From Caenorhabditis remanei (Eukaryota > Nematoda > Chromadorea > Rhabditida > Rhabditidae): 64,000 nucleotides of DNA. Shown piece by piece: positions 21,177 through 31,242 of this stretch. The stretch is from assembly GCF_010183535.1 (NCBI RefSeq), contig NC_071328.1, positions 15,748,001 through 15,812,000 of the forward strand, given 5' to 3'. Positions within the stretch are counted from its first letter, which is position 1. Each line of letters starts with the position of its first letter. The translations under genes and the position numbers were made by a program. The notes below the pieces were generated by a model. It did not search any database. It saw nothing but the letters and a program-made list of their open reading frames with translations, and was not told the DNA's origin.

Positions 21177-23731
21177 CTGAAAATGAAATGAATGATTTTT
21201 TGGAGGATTGATGTTAGCTTTCGTGGAATCGTCGTATTGACATGAGATGAGTACAAGAGGATTCCTCTTGATGCACTGTAATTCTCAATAATCTTATATC
21301 CGGAACTATACACTACTAGATGCATGTAGGTGAACTTGAGAGTTCACCGGATCTAGTCTGGTGTCTGAGTTTGCGGATGTTGTAGGGGCTACTTTCCAGA
21401 TAACTACGTATTCCTGTGGTGACAGGTCAATAGCTGTGCGCGGTCAGTAGGAGTGTTACGAATGCTTTTTATAGATACGCATGCATCTCTAAGATTACCG
21501 GTTTCTGGTAATCCGCCTGATATCGTTAGATATCAGTGATTTTTATACATACGAGTGTGCATGTTTTGTTTTTATACATACGAGTGTGCATGTCTTGGGT
21601 TATTGACGTCGTAACCCGAGTGGTCCAGAAGTCGGACATGTACTCTACAGTACCCTATGTGTAGGGGAAAAGGTCGACCGTGGTCCTTTTCTGATTACTA
21701 CGTACAGCCGTATGGTCGCAGCTTCGATGAAATCGACATAACCTGGCCTGGTTATGGTACGTAGGTCAAACTGATGTGAGCAGTAGCATACTTTGATGTG
21801 CTACCGTTCCAGATCAAAGGACACGAACACGATTCAGATCACTCTAGCAATGTAGCAGTGATGCATTGGAATCGTTCGTTTGTCACTTTGACTTTTGCAG
21901 TTAGGAATATCGATTAGCATTTGAAAGAAGTTGCAGTCATGTAGATCACGCATCACATGAATAAGAGCAATGGATGTGTGTGCCATTGTGGCTATCACTC
22001 TGCTCGTGATTTGCATTTGTACTTGTATGTTTATGCATTTCTTGCATGACTTTCCAGACTGCGCGTTCTCACAAACGTATTCGATATTAATCGATACGGA
22101 TATGATAGTAGAACGTGATAAAAACGCCGCCCTGTCGGTGGCCTTGGCCATATTATATCTCGCTGTAGTGCGATATTCAATGGACTTGTATCAAGTTCTC
22201 TGGCTGCCAACCAGAGGCTCGATTCGTGGAATATCGCTACCGACTTCTCACTCTATAGGGTCCGCTGCGTACCAGAATGGCCATTCCGGCACAGACAACT
22301 TTCTTTCTGCTTCAATCTGTAACTGCCACTTATAGACAACTTTCAGCCTTCAAAGTCTGTGGTGCAGGGAATATAGAGTGATTGGTTGGGTCTTTGAGAG
22401 TTGGCGGCTCTCTCCGATACTACAGTGTCATTGATACAACACGGATTCGGTTGCCGACAGCGCCATAGTTTATGATTTCTAAGATCCGATCAGTATTGTC
22501 AATTGTAGACGAATCTACAACCTAACTTTTGGAATACATATCACCTCTTCGGAAGGGGATGCCTTTCCGTATGAAGAGGGTTTCTTTTTCGCATGATCAA
22601 TTGAGGGCTTACTCGCGCTGTCAGCACATGACAGTGAATTACTTGGACAATCGATACAATGCTAGTAGTTTAGATGTTACACTACCATAATTGAAAACTT
22701 TTCGAAGATTTGAGTTCTTCTAGAGTCGGTTTTGATCTTATAAATTCTAGTGTGTTAGAATTTTTCGTGTTGGAGACATGTGCTTGGCAACTTTTCGCAC
22801 AGCTGAAACAGCGGCGGGATGTTACGTCTGATGTCTCTGTGTGTTCCGAAGTAGTTCATTATGTTGTGTGAACGTCTACTTTTTGGAACGTTGTATTTTT
22901 AGAAGTTTACACCATTGAACATGATCTTTTGGATGCGTTTTGTTCACCGGCGGGACTTCTATACTCGGGATTCTGATATGATGATTTTTCATCAAGTGAG
23001 TCCTTGTTTGAGTATTGTAATTTTTTCGGGTTCTAGAGCTTCTGCTCTTGTGTTATTGTTTTTCAGGGACAGAGCAAGTGACTGTTTGTCACGAATTCTG
23101 CTCTTCTGATGTAATGTAGTCTGTTAGAGTAAAGTATATTACTCGTGTATAGACTGTATGTGTGAAGCCATCGGTAGGCGTTTGTGAATCTAATGATTTG
23201 ATTCGAATTATACGCTTTTATAACCAACGGCGGGACAAACAGATTATTTTTTATCTGATTGTTTGTATAATTTACTGAATGTGGGACGTACCCTGTACTC
23301 AGTATCATTTTGCGCTCGAACTTATTCTTGCGTCTTGTTTTTCCAAGTGTTGGGACGTACCCGTGACACCCAGATTTTAGTTGAAAATTTATAAGGGTTT
23401 ATCATCCCCTTGGTGTTTGAGTGCTTTTTAAGCAGCTCAGAAGTTGTGGCTAAAGTGCCTAGTTTTTTTGTGCTCGAAAAGATCGTCTCGGGCTGCTCTC
23501 ATTATCATCTCATATCAATACGGACTCTCCACATGAAGGTCTTTTGGAAGCAAGTATGTTCAGAGTAGAATGACTCCTTTAGGTTTCAAAAAGGAGAGAA
23601 CAGACATGGTTAACAATGACAAATTTATTTGCAGGATGGGTCTTTAACAACATGTCTCGTTAGAGATAACAACGAAAATAATATGATTAACAGCGGCGGG
23701 ATATAGTATACAATCAGTAGTATGAGGACCG

Positions 23732-23764
23732 TTGGCTACGCTCCCGGGGGGAGGAGACGGCGGG
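23732..23764 (-). repeat. Internal copy of the 3' LTR boundary sequence
   Basis: Thirty-three bases matching 16429-16461 with two mismatches, spanning the LTR terminus GGCTAC and the adjacent CTCCCGGGGGGAGG tract through CGGCGGG. It could be a remnant of an earlier nested LTR or recombination, or a duplicated plus-strand priming tract. Confidence 0.75.
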
Positions 23765-26756
23765 AGTACTCTGATTGAAGAAGTGTCTTCGTTGAGTTGA
23801 TGCCGAAATGGGATGCTGTAATAATCAATAGTTGTTAACTATCATGTTGATATATGTGCCATACCTTATTGGCTGGTCTTTTGAGAGACGGCGGTAGAGC
23901 GGCGGGAGAACTCGTATATAGAGGGATTGTCCTGCTCGCATGGAACGCATGGAACGCGGCCTTTCTGAAAAGTATTCAGATGAGGGTATCTTTCGAGTAA
24001 TTCTCTTTAACTCACGCTTGTAGGAGGGGTTACTGGAATATGACTCCCTTCTTCCTTGGACTGCGTGTCACTCTCAAACTCGGCGGGATTATGCTCACAT
24101 GTAACGAAACAGAGGATTCGCTCGAATGAGATGTCATATATAGACATCAATTGTCGAAGATTCTTGTTTACTCGATTTATGCGATCAATATTATCCAACC
24201 TCGTTGTTGATATGGACAGTCCGGCGGGAAGTCCTCTGGAATAAGGATCATATTTGTTTTGATTTGATGCTATTGATGTTATACCTTGACAAGAAGAAGC
24301 CTGAACGAGGGATGATGAACCACGGACAGCTGATGGAATAATGATTTCAACTGAATCTGAGTTCTCACCGGCGGGAATTAGCTATAGGAGCTTTTCACGC
24401 TTCGGAAGAGCTGCTGGATAAGTGTCCTTGACTGGTTCTGACTTGTGAGCTCTCTTCTTTCTTTGGCTCTAGGTCACCTGATCGCTATCTCTAACGTCCC
24501 CCGAAGACGTATTGAAAGGCATATCGTTCGGCGGGAGGAGAGTGACTTTGCTAACTTCTGTCTTCTTATTCACTTTCAGTGCACTTGCTTCATTAGTTAC
24601 AATAGTATGTGACTCATTAGAAGTCATCTGCAACGAAGTTGTTACAAATTAGACGAGTTTCACAGTTTGATGTAACAGAAGCGCGTGTGTTCCACGTCTG
24701 AATATGTAAAATAGTTGAATATGTTTAAGAAGTGTCTTAAAAGGAACACCAACAATGTATGACAGTGGTTTTATGAGAGAATACAATAAGGTTTTAACAA
24801 TTTATTAGCATTTCTTCGCATTAAGCTAACGGCGGGATTCGGTGTCGTTTTCCTGACATGTTCTCGCTTCACCGACACATTCCAATCGATTTCCATCTTT
24901 TTCAGTTTCAGAAGCTTATGCTTCACGAGATGGGGATCGGCCATGTGGGCTATCATCTGGAAGTGACGGCGGGAACTGTGTTTCCGAATCATCCGGCGAC
25001 TGTTGCCCTGTCAGATCGTAGAGACGGCGGGACCTAGTCGCTTGGCTTGGCTCTGAATAAAGAATAATTATTCATGAGCTCGCTTTTTGGATTGTATTAC
25101 CTGGATTGAGGCCTCAGCTCTCTGGAATCGGGCGACTTGGTCGCTTTGATCTTTTGAGACATCCGAAACGGCGCTGAACGTGTTGGAACTCTCCGAAGTC
25201 CTCTTGGGACGCATTCAGAAGACGTGGTGGTTCACGTCGGCTCTTCGGCGGGACTTGCTTCTGCAAATTGACAGAATTAGCTTTAGGTATACAATATTGA
25301 GATTTAAAGCGATGTTTTTTATCGATTTTTAGTGAATTTTCGCGTTTTATCGATATATTTCAGCTTGTTTTTATTCAAAATGTTAGAATTTTTGCTTGAA
25401 AATGTATGCGATGAGCAATTGAATGGATATTTAGGCTTGATTTCAGAGAAATACAAAATATTAGAGACGATCGCCACGCTATCGCTCTGTTTTTGCCTTC
25501 ATTCACGTATTGCATCATCATTTTCGACGATTTTGGTTGAAATTCCCGAAAAATGTGGTATTTCCCTGAGAAATTCCAACAAACACATCACGAGCAATGA
25601 AGCTCCAGCGTATTTATTGTAATCCCACCTGGGGTTAACCAAGAATATTCGAGTTTCCACCGAAAATCGTTTGAGATTCCAATTTTTTGCGATTTTTTTA
25701 CGAAAATTTTCGATTTTTTAGCATGAACGCTGTGATTTTTGCCGAAAGCTTGGCTAATAGCCTTTTGTACCTCAAGCGAGTAGATAATTTTGAGAATTTT
25801 TCACAAGTTGGCTAGGTTTTAGCCTTGAAACCGAAAATTTTATGAGAAAATTATCGATTTTTTGAATTTTTTGTCATTTTTCTCGTAATTTTTTTCTCGA
25901 ATTTTTCCAAAATCACTTAAGAAATACTCACTCTTTCGAAGGAATTTCCTCCATCGGCGGGATTCTTCAGCAATGCGACGTTTCCGATATTGCCAGACGG
26001 CGGGATGGTAGATTTGGAGTTTTTGACTTCTTTGATAGTGATTTTTTGGTTGCCATGCCACATTTTTGGTCTGAAAATGTTCAGAATGTTTATTTTTCAT
26101 AATATTTAAGTGAAATATTAACGAAACGAAAGAGAATTTAGTACGGAAGAGCGAAAAATTTTTTAGGCCGAGCGAAAAAAGTATTTCGAAACTCGTGCGC
26201 GTAAGGTCTTGTACATTGCGGTCCGCAATGGTACGCAGCCCGTGTGCGGAGCCTGCGGTCGCGTACCGTACTCTTGTTGTGAAATTCAAATTTGTGTCGA
26301 TTTACGGAGCTCATTTTAGAGGTTCCCCGATGAAATTTCGACGGATTTTCGAAATTTTTCGAATATTTTTGGGCAAATGACAATGGAAAAAATTTTGAAC
26401 ACCGTTTTGTAGCGTATGTGATACCGGTGTCACACATTTTCATGAGAAAATGAGGATAAATCAGGTTTTACTCAGTAATTACGCGTGAAGGTGGTTTTCT
26501 GTCTCGAATATTCGAATGACAGGTCTGGGTGACGGTTTTTAATCGCCTGTCCAGAAAAAATGACGGAATAACGAGAAAAGAGAGAGAAATAACAAGGAAA
26601 AGAACGAGAAAAAGGTGTTTCAGGGTATAAAATTAGCATTCTAACGTTGTTTCACCTGCTCACAAGCCGTAATTTTGGATTTTCGGGATGCCGACGCGGT
26701 TCTTTGTAGTGATTTTCGCTCACTTTGTCGATATATTGATTTTCTTTCGTCCACCT

Positions 26757-26918
26757 GGAGTTTTGCGACGCGAGGGCCACAAAAAACGACTACTCCAACA
26801 GCGGCGGGAATTATTTTTTGGTTTTTTCCGGAGTTTTGTGCCACAGGGGTCACAAAAAACGACTACTCCGGTTCGCCTGGAGTTTTGCGACACGAGGGTC
26901 ACAAAAAACGACTACTCC
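26757..26918 (-). repeat. Three 40-base hairpin-capable repeats near the 5' LTR
   Basis: Units at 26757-26796, 26830-26869 and 26879-26918. Each starts GGAGTTTTG and ends AACGACTACTCC, so ends can pair (GGAG with CTCC). The first and third are followed by AACAG then CGGCGGGA. On the sense strand they lie about 120-280 bases downstream of the primer site, where retroelement packaging signals often sit. Confidence 0.7.
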
Positions 26919-27019
26919 AACAGCGGCGGGAACCAAAATACGCTCAAAAAAGAGAGAGAACGGTAAAGAAAAAATCGACGGAACGTAAAAATCATGGGCC
27001 AATCAATAAAAATATTGAA

Positions 27020-27035
27020 CGGTCGTTATGCACCA
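27020..27035 (-). other. Putative primer-binding site
   Basis: Directly inside the 5' LTR the sense strand reads TGGTGCATAACGACCG. It begins with TGG, the complement of tRNA CCA ends, at the position expected for a reverse-transcription primer site. The first eight bases also fit the 3' end of metazoan tRNA-Gly as I recall it, but the rest does not, so the primer tRNA is unresolved. Confidence 0.5.
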
Positions 27036-27908
27036 TGTTGAGAGGGCAACGAAATAGCGGTCGGAGACTGATGCCTCTCAAGGAGAAATAAGAAATCATC
27101 CCAAAATAAAGTGTAAACGGCATAAATTGTGAGTGTAAGCGGATAAGCGGTGTAACGAAAGAACGCAAGTAATCAGTGACCCATTTATTTAACCTTTTCT
27201 TCTCGGAATTCTCCTCGAAGTATAACAAAATAGAGAGAAAGTGTAATTTAAGATAATTTGGAGAGCGTCGTGTCCAGAAGAGGAGTAAAGACGACGAAAA
27301 TGGACGACGAACGCGGCGGGAACTGAAACGGCGGGAAAAAGAGACTAAAAGTCCCAAAAACCGGATAAAGTATATTTGGCCTAGACTCTAACGCGCGCTC
27401 GGTACAGATGGCACAGAAAAGGTATAGTGCTGAGATCTGACCACCTCAACAACTCTTTCGGCGGGACGTACAAGGTAAAACTGTACGGAGACGGTCGGCG
27501 AACCGACCGTCATCAACCGAACGAACGAGACGAACTGAACTCTGGCCTAAAAAGATTAGACTGAGCAAGAAGCGTCGCGGACACGCGACGCGACCGCGCG
27601 CGCGTGACGACATTAGCGTCACGGCGAAAATAGTGTGAGAATGGAGAGGAATTGGGTTTGTTGGAGCGCATTTGCGGAGTTTTGAGTCTTTAGGGCGGTA
27701 ATTTGAATAAGAATAATTTATAATAATTTAATATAAACCAGATAACTGGAAATAACGATGATAATTGTAACATTGTTAATAAACAGATTGAATAAAAGGT
27801 AATTAAAGGCTCCGATGGTCCTAGTTTTGTGGGCAAAACCAGAGGGGACCGTCGGATTGCCTTTGGTAGCCAAGTAAGGGGGTAACCAAAGGGGGAACCT
27901 TGGCTACA
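27036..27908 (-). repeat. 5' LTR
   Basis: The same 873-base sequence as the left LTR. TATAAA is at 27722-27717 and AATAAA at 27189-27184 on the sense strand. It is followed on the plus strand by AAGCA, the target duplication. Short frames in the LTR, such as those at 15518-15886 and 26992-27357, are identical between copies and are not genes. Confidence 0.92.
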
Positions 27909-28198
27909 AAGCACTTGCTGTGGAAGAAGCGTATGAGTTTCCGCCTCTGCCACCAATCGAGGGCTCATCCAGAGATTCTGGAAACAGCATTCTTCGTTCC
28001 TCCCATGAAGTTTTTGTAAGTCATTATATTTTTTACAAGCAGTTTGATCAGTAGGAAACAACAGTTTCAATATCTGTTGAATTGGAAACACCCGTCACAT
28101 ACTTGAGAACTCTAAAGCAACAGTTTCACAAAGCAACCTGACGTTGGTGCTACTAAATGATTCAAATATAGAGTAAATTGCGAAATTTTTATTTTTTT

Positions 28199-28416
28199 GA
28201 ACGATTCTAGCGCCGCAGGCGCCCCAGACTGTTTTAGCGCCCCAGGCACCCCAGGCAATTTTTGCGCCGCAGGCACCCCAGAGATTCTTGCGCCGCAGGC
28301 ACCCCAGACAATCCCAGTGCCGCAGGCACCCCAGACAGTTTAAGCGCCCCAGGCACCCCAGGCAATTTTTGCGCCGCAGGCACCCCAGTTAGTTTTAGCG
28401 CCGCAGGCACCCCAGT
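28199..28416 (+). repeat. 27-bp minisatellite array
   Basis: About eight units (GCGCCGCAGGCACCCCAG, with GCGCCCCAGGCACC variants) at the left edge of the right segmental-duplication copy. A short second patch, opposite orientation, is at about 28935-29000. Confidence 0.88.
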
Positions 28417-29129
28417 AAATCAAAACCTGGCTCCGTGACGAGCTTTCAAAAAAACCCATTACATAATTTACAGGCGCATTATTTGACGTTCCAAACCATA
28501 CTTTATTTTGAAAAAATGTATTCGAAATGATAACATAATAAAGTTTTGTTTTCCAGGAAGAAGACATGCAAAGGTTTCAACTGGTGCTCAGAGAGAGCGC
28601 GACACCTGAACTTCTTCAAAAGATCAAAATTTGAAGAAGAAATCGATTGTCTTCAACAACCTCAATATGAAACCGGGTAATATCATAGCCCTGAAGAACG
28701 CTGCAACATTATTGGTGAATAATTTGAAGAAAATTTTCTAATTTCAATTTTTGCGTCAAACTACTCAGAAATTCTTTTATTTATGTTATTTTTGTTATAT
28801 CTTCTTTTTGTGTCTTTCCGCTTTTTAAAAAATACTTGTAATTGAACGATTGTTTTTTCTTAATGCTCTCAAAAAAATGTACAACATTGAGTCCTCCAGT
28901 ATTAAATCAGACACAAAAAACTGGTTGAGATATAGCCTGGGGTGCCTGCGGTGCTAAAATTATCTGGGGTGCCTGCGGCGCTCGAATCGGCTGGGGTGCC
29001 TGTGAGCTATGTGCCGGCTGGTGTTGACAAGTCTTTGGTCTTCTTGTATTTTTGAATCACATAGTTACAGTACCTCAAATTTAAGTTTATTTTTTTCAAA
29101 ATTCTAAAAAAAAATTGAAAAACTTTAAA

Positions 29130-29270
29130 AGCGCATATCTCAAAAGTGGGCGGAGCTACTAAAATATAGCAAACTAACAAAAATAAAGAAAAACTCACGC
29201 GCTACATTTTTTCAGTTAACACCTTTTTGTTAGTCCCGCCCACTTTTAAGATATGCGCCTTTAAAGATAC
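29130..29270. mobile_element. MITE, full palindrome
   Basis: CGCATATCTCAAAAGTGGGC at the left, CGCCCACTTTTAAGATATGC at the right. It is the partner of 10588-10728 in the duplicate. Confidence 0.85.
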
Positions 29271-29487
29271 CTGCGGTGCTAGAATTCATGAGCTGGCACT
29301 TTTTCTCGGCGAAAATGGACAAGTTTGATAATTACAGTATATTCAAATTATTACATAACTATATAGTGCATGTCCTGGGCTACGTTTTTGCAGTTGTCAT
29401 TTTTTCAATAGCTCCGCCCACTTTTGAGATATGCGCCTTTAAAGATACCTGTTTCAACAAGATCCCTACCATCAATTCATCTATTTC

Positions 29488-29650
29488 TGCGCCGAAGGCA
29501 CCACAGCCGATTCTTGCGCCGCAGGCACCCCAGCAAATTTTAGCGCCGAAGGCACCCCAGCCGATTCTAGCGCCGCAGGCACTCCAGACAATTTTAGCGG
29601 CGCAGGCACTCCAGACGATTCTATGAAACAATTCTAGCGCCGCAGGCATC
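29488..29650 (+). repeat. 27-bp minisatellite array
   Basis: About six units. It is the counterpart of 10950-11252 with fewer copies. Confidence 0.88.
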
Positions 29651-31242
29651 TGATACTTGGTCAGTGTATTTTGGTCACTGTAGTGCTAGCAGTAGTCCGC
29701 CCCTTGTACAGCTTAAGAACACTAACACAAAGAGGACAAACACCTTCTCTCTTCCATTACGTCACCCAACAACCATTCTAACCTATTCTAAACGAAATAG
29801 CACTAATGATCGAGAGCCAACAGACATTCCGACCTTTGTGCGTAACAGAAGGTGCTAACGGACCCTGTCTGCGTCTCTCTGTTTACTCTCTCTCTCTCTG
29901 GCAAAAAGTGTCCAAAAGTGACACAACTTGTCAGTATTCCCCCTTGATCGCTTACTAGTATACCCCCTTTTCTTTTTTTTTAGGATTTCTTAATTATTCA
30001 ATTTTTTTCATTTTGCAGGGTAACTTAATCAAGACTACCTACTGAATGGTTTGGTCGACAACTATGGATATTTGATTCTTTTTGAATTGTGAGTTTTATT
30101 TAATTTATTTTAATTAATTCAACTATTTTTTGCAGCTAAATTATATTATTTTGGTACGAGGGGATCGGCTGTTTGGTAAGTTTTTGCTAATTTTTCAAAA
30201 TTAGAGATATGCGCCTTTAAAGATGACGTCAGTGTAACATTTGCCACGAATTATTTTTCTGCTCAATTTTGAAACGTTTATGCTAGTTTTGTAGAGCAAA
30301 ACGAGCGTTACGTTTTTGTAATTGACCTATTTTCGATTGCTCCGCCCACTTTCGAGATATGCGCCTTTACAGACAGTAGTGTCTCGCTTCTCTGCGTCTC
30401 TCCCTCCTTTTCTCTCTCGTCTTCCTAGGTGCCCATCTTTAAAGGCGCATATCTCAAAAATGGGGGGAGATAGCAAAAAAGTTTTGACTACAAAAATGTA
30501 GCCCCAGACTTGCTCTACATTTTGATTGTAAAAAATTTCAAATTTGACAAAATCTCTCATAGCTACAGTACTTCAAAAAATATTTTTTTTTCAAAGTTCA
30601 AAAATGTTGAAATCTTTAAATGCCCATATTTCAAAACTGGGAGGAGCTATCAAAAAATTGTCAACTACAAAAATGTAGCCCTAGGTTAGACCTATGTTGA
30701 AAAACAAATTTCAGATTAGTAGACTAAAATGTGGCTCCGTGACGAGCTTTCAAAAATTTGACAAATTTTCAAACAACATTTTTTTGAAAATTTTTTGAAC
30801 CTGAATCTTCACTGATATTTTTTCTATTACGGTTTCTGTGTTCTGTAATCTTTTTCTCAGACATTCCAGATATGAAATGCAATTTTAAAAAACATAAAAT
30901 ATCTTCTTTTTTAGTCCTTGCTCCCTTCTTTTTTGAAAACAAAGAAAAATTGATTTTCAGATGCGTCGGGATCAGGGTTGGAAAAAAAGTGGTCGGCGCT
31001 TAAAAATATGTCCAAAAAAGTTTTTTTGCTTTGCCGCTTGCAACTCTGTTCAAACTTTATATTTTTTGATAATTTTCTTTAGCTGCTTAGCTAATAACTT
31101 TTTCTTGCTTTTTGTCAAATTGCATACTTCTGGAGTCAAAAAGAGTCGAGTTGTGCTCAAAAATATGGGGACGCTAGTCCCGCAAAAAATCAAAACCTAC
31201 AAAGACATATATTTAAATAGAATTCAATTTGAGTTTTTTCAG

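Larger units (their letters stand above)
21177..27019 (-). other. Element interior 5' of gag: long non-coding leader
   Basis: 5.8 kb between the primer-site candidate and gag with no frame above 105 codons on the sense strand. It includes a duplicated phrase (ACATACGAGTGTGCATG at about 21546 and 21576), eighteen copies of the CGGCGGGA word, an internal copy of the 3'-LTR boundary (23732-23764) and three 40-base hairpin units (26757-26918). BEL-type elements normally start gag soon after the primer site, so this leader is unusual. Confidence 0.55.
15560..27913 (-). mobile_element. LTR retrotransposon, BEL/Pao type, antisense insertion with TSD
   Basis: The element proper is 15565-27908 (12,344 bases). 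The 5-bp target duplication AAGCA is at 15560-15564 and 27909-27913. LTRs are 873 bases each, begin TG and end CA when read on either strand, and showed no difference where I compared them, so the insertion is recent. Orientation is minus, based on the Gag frame, TATAAA preceding AATAAA within the LTR on that strand, and a TGG-starting primer-site candidate just inside the right LTR. There is a 5.9-kb leader with no long frame, then a 728-codon Gag frame, then 2.5 kb without a readable polymerase. It looks like a non-autonomous derivative mobilised by a relative's enzymes. Confidence 0.9.
12883..28634 (+). pseudogene. Triplicated-exon gene interrupted by the LTR retrotransposon
   Basis: Exons by splice signals and phase: 12883-12992, 13535-13648, 13696-13845, 14562-14666, 14713-14862, 15350-15463, 15511-15564 plus 27914-28015 (one exon split by the insertion), and 28557-28634 ending TGA. 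All joins from 12992 onward are phase 0. The first exon is basic (MRKMKERSRQKKKDLIAQKK). The next six form three homologous pairs encoding acidic, Pro/Ser-rich segments with repeated PLPPTEGSSGCSG. No enzymatic domain is visible and the product would be largely disordered, with unknown function. Leaving out the retrotransposon and one target-site copy, the split exon is 156 bases and open, so the gene was probably intact until a recent insertion. The first coding exon is uncertain. Confidence 0.55.
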
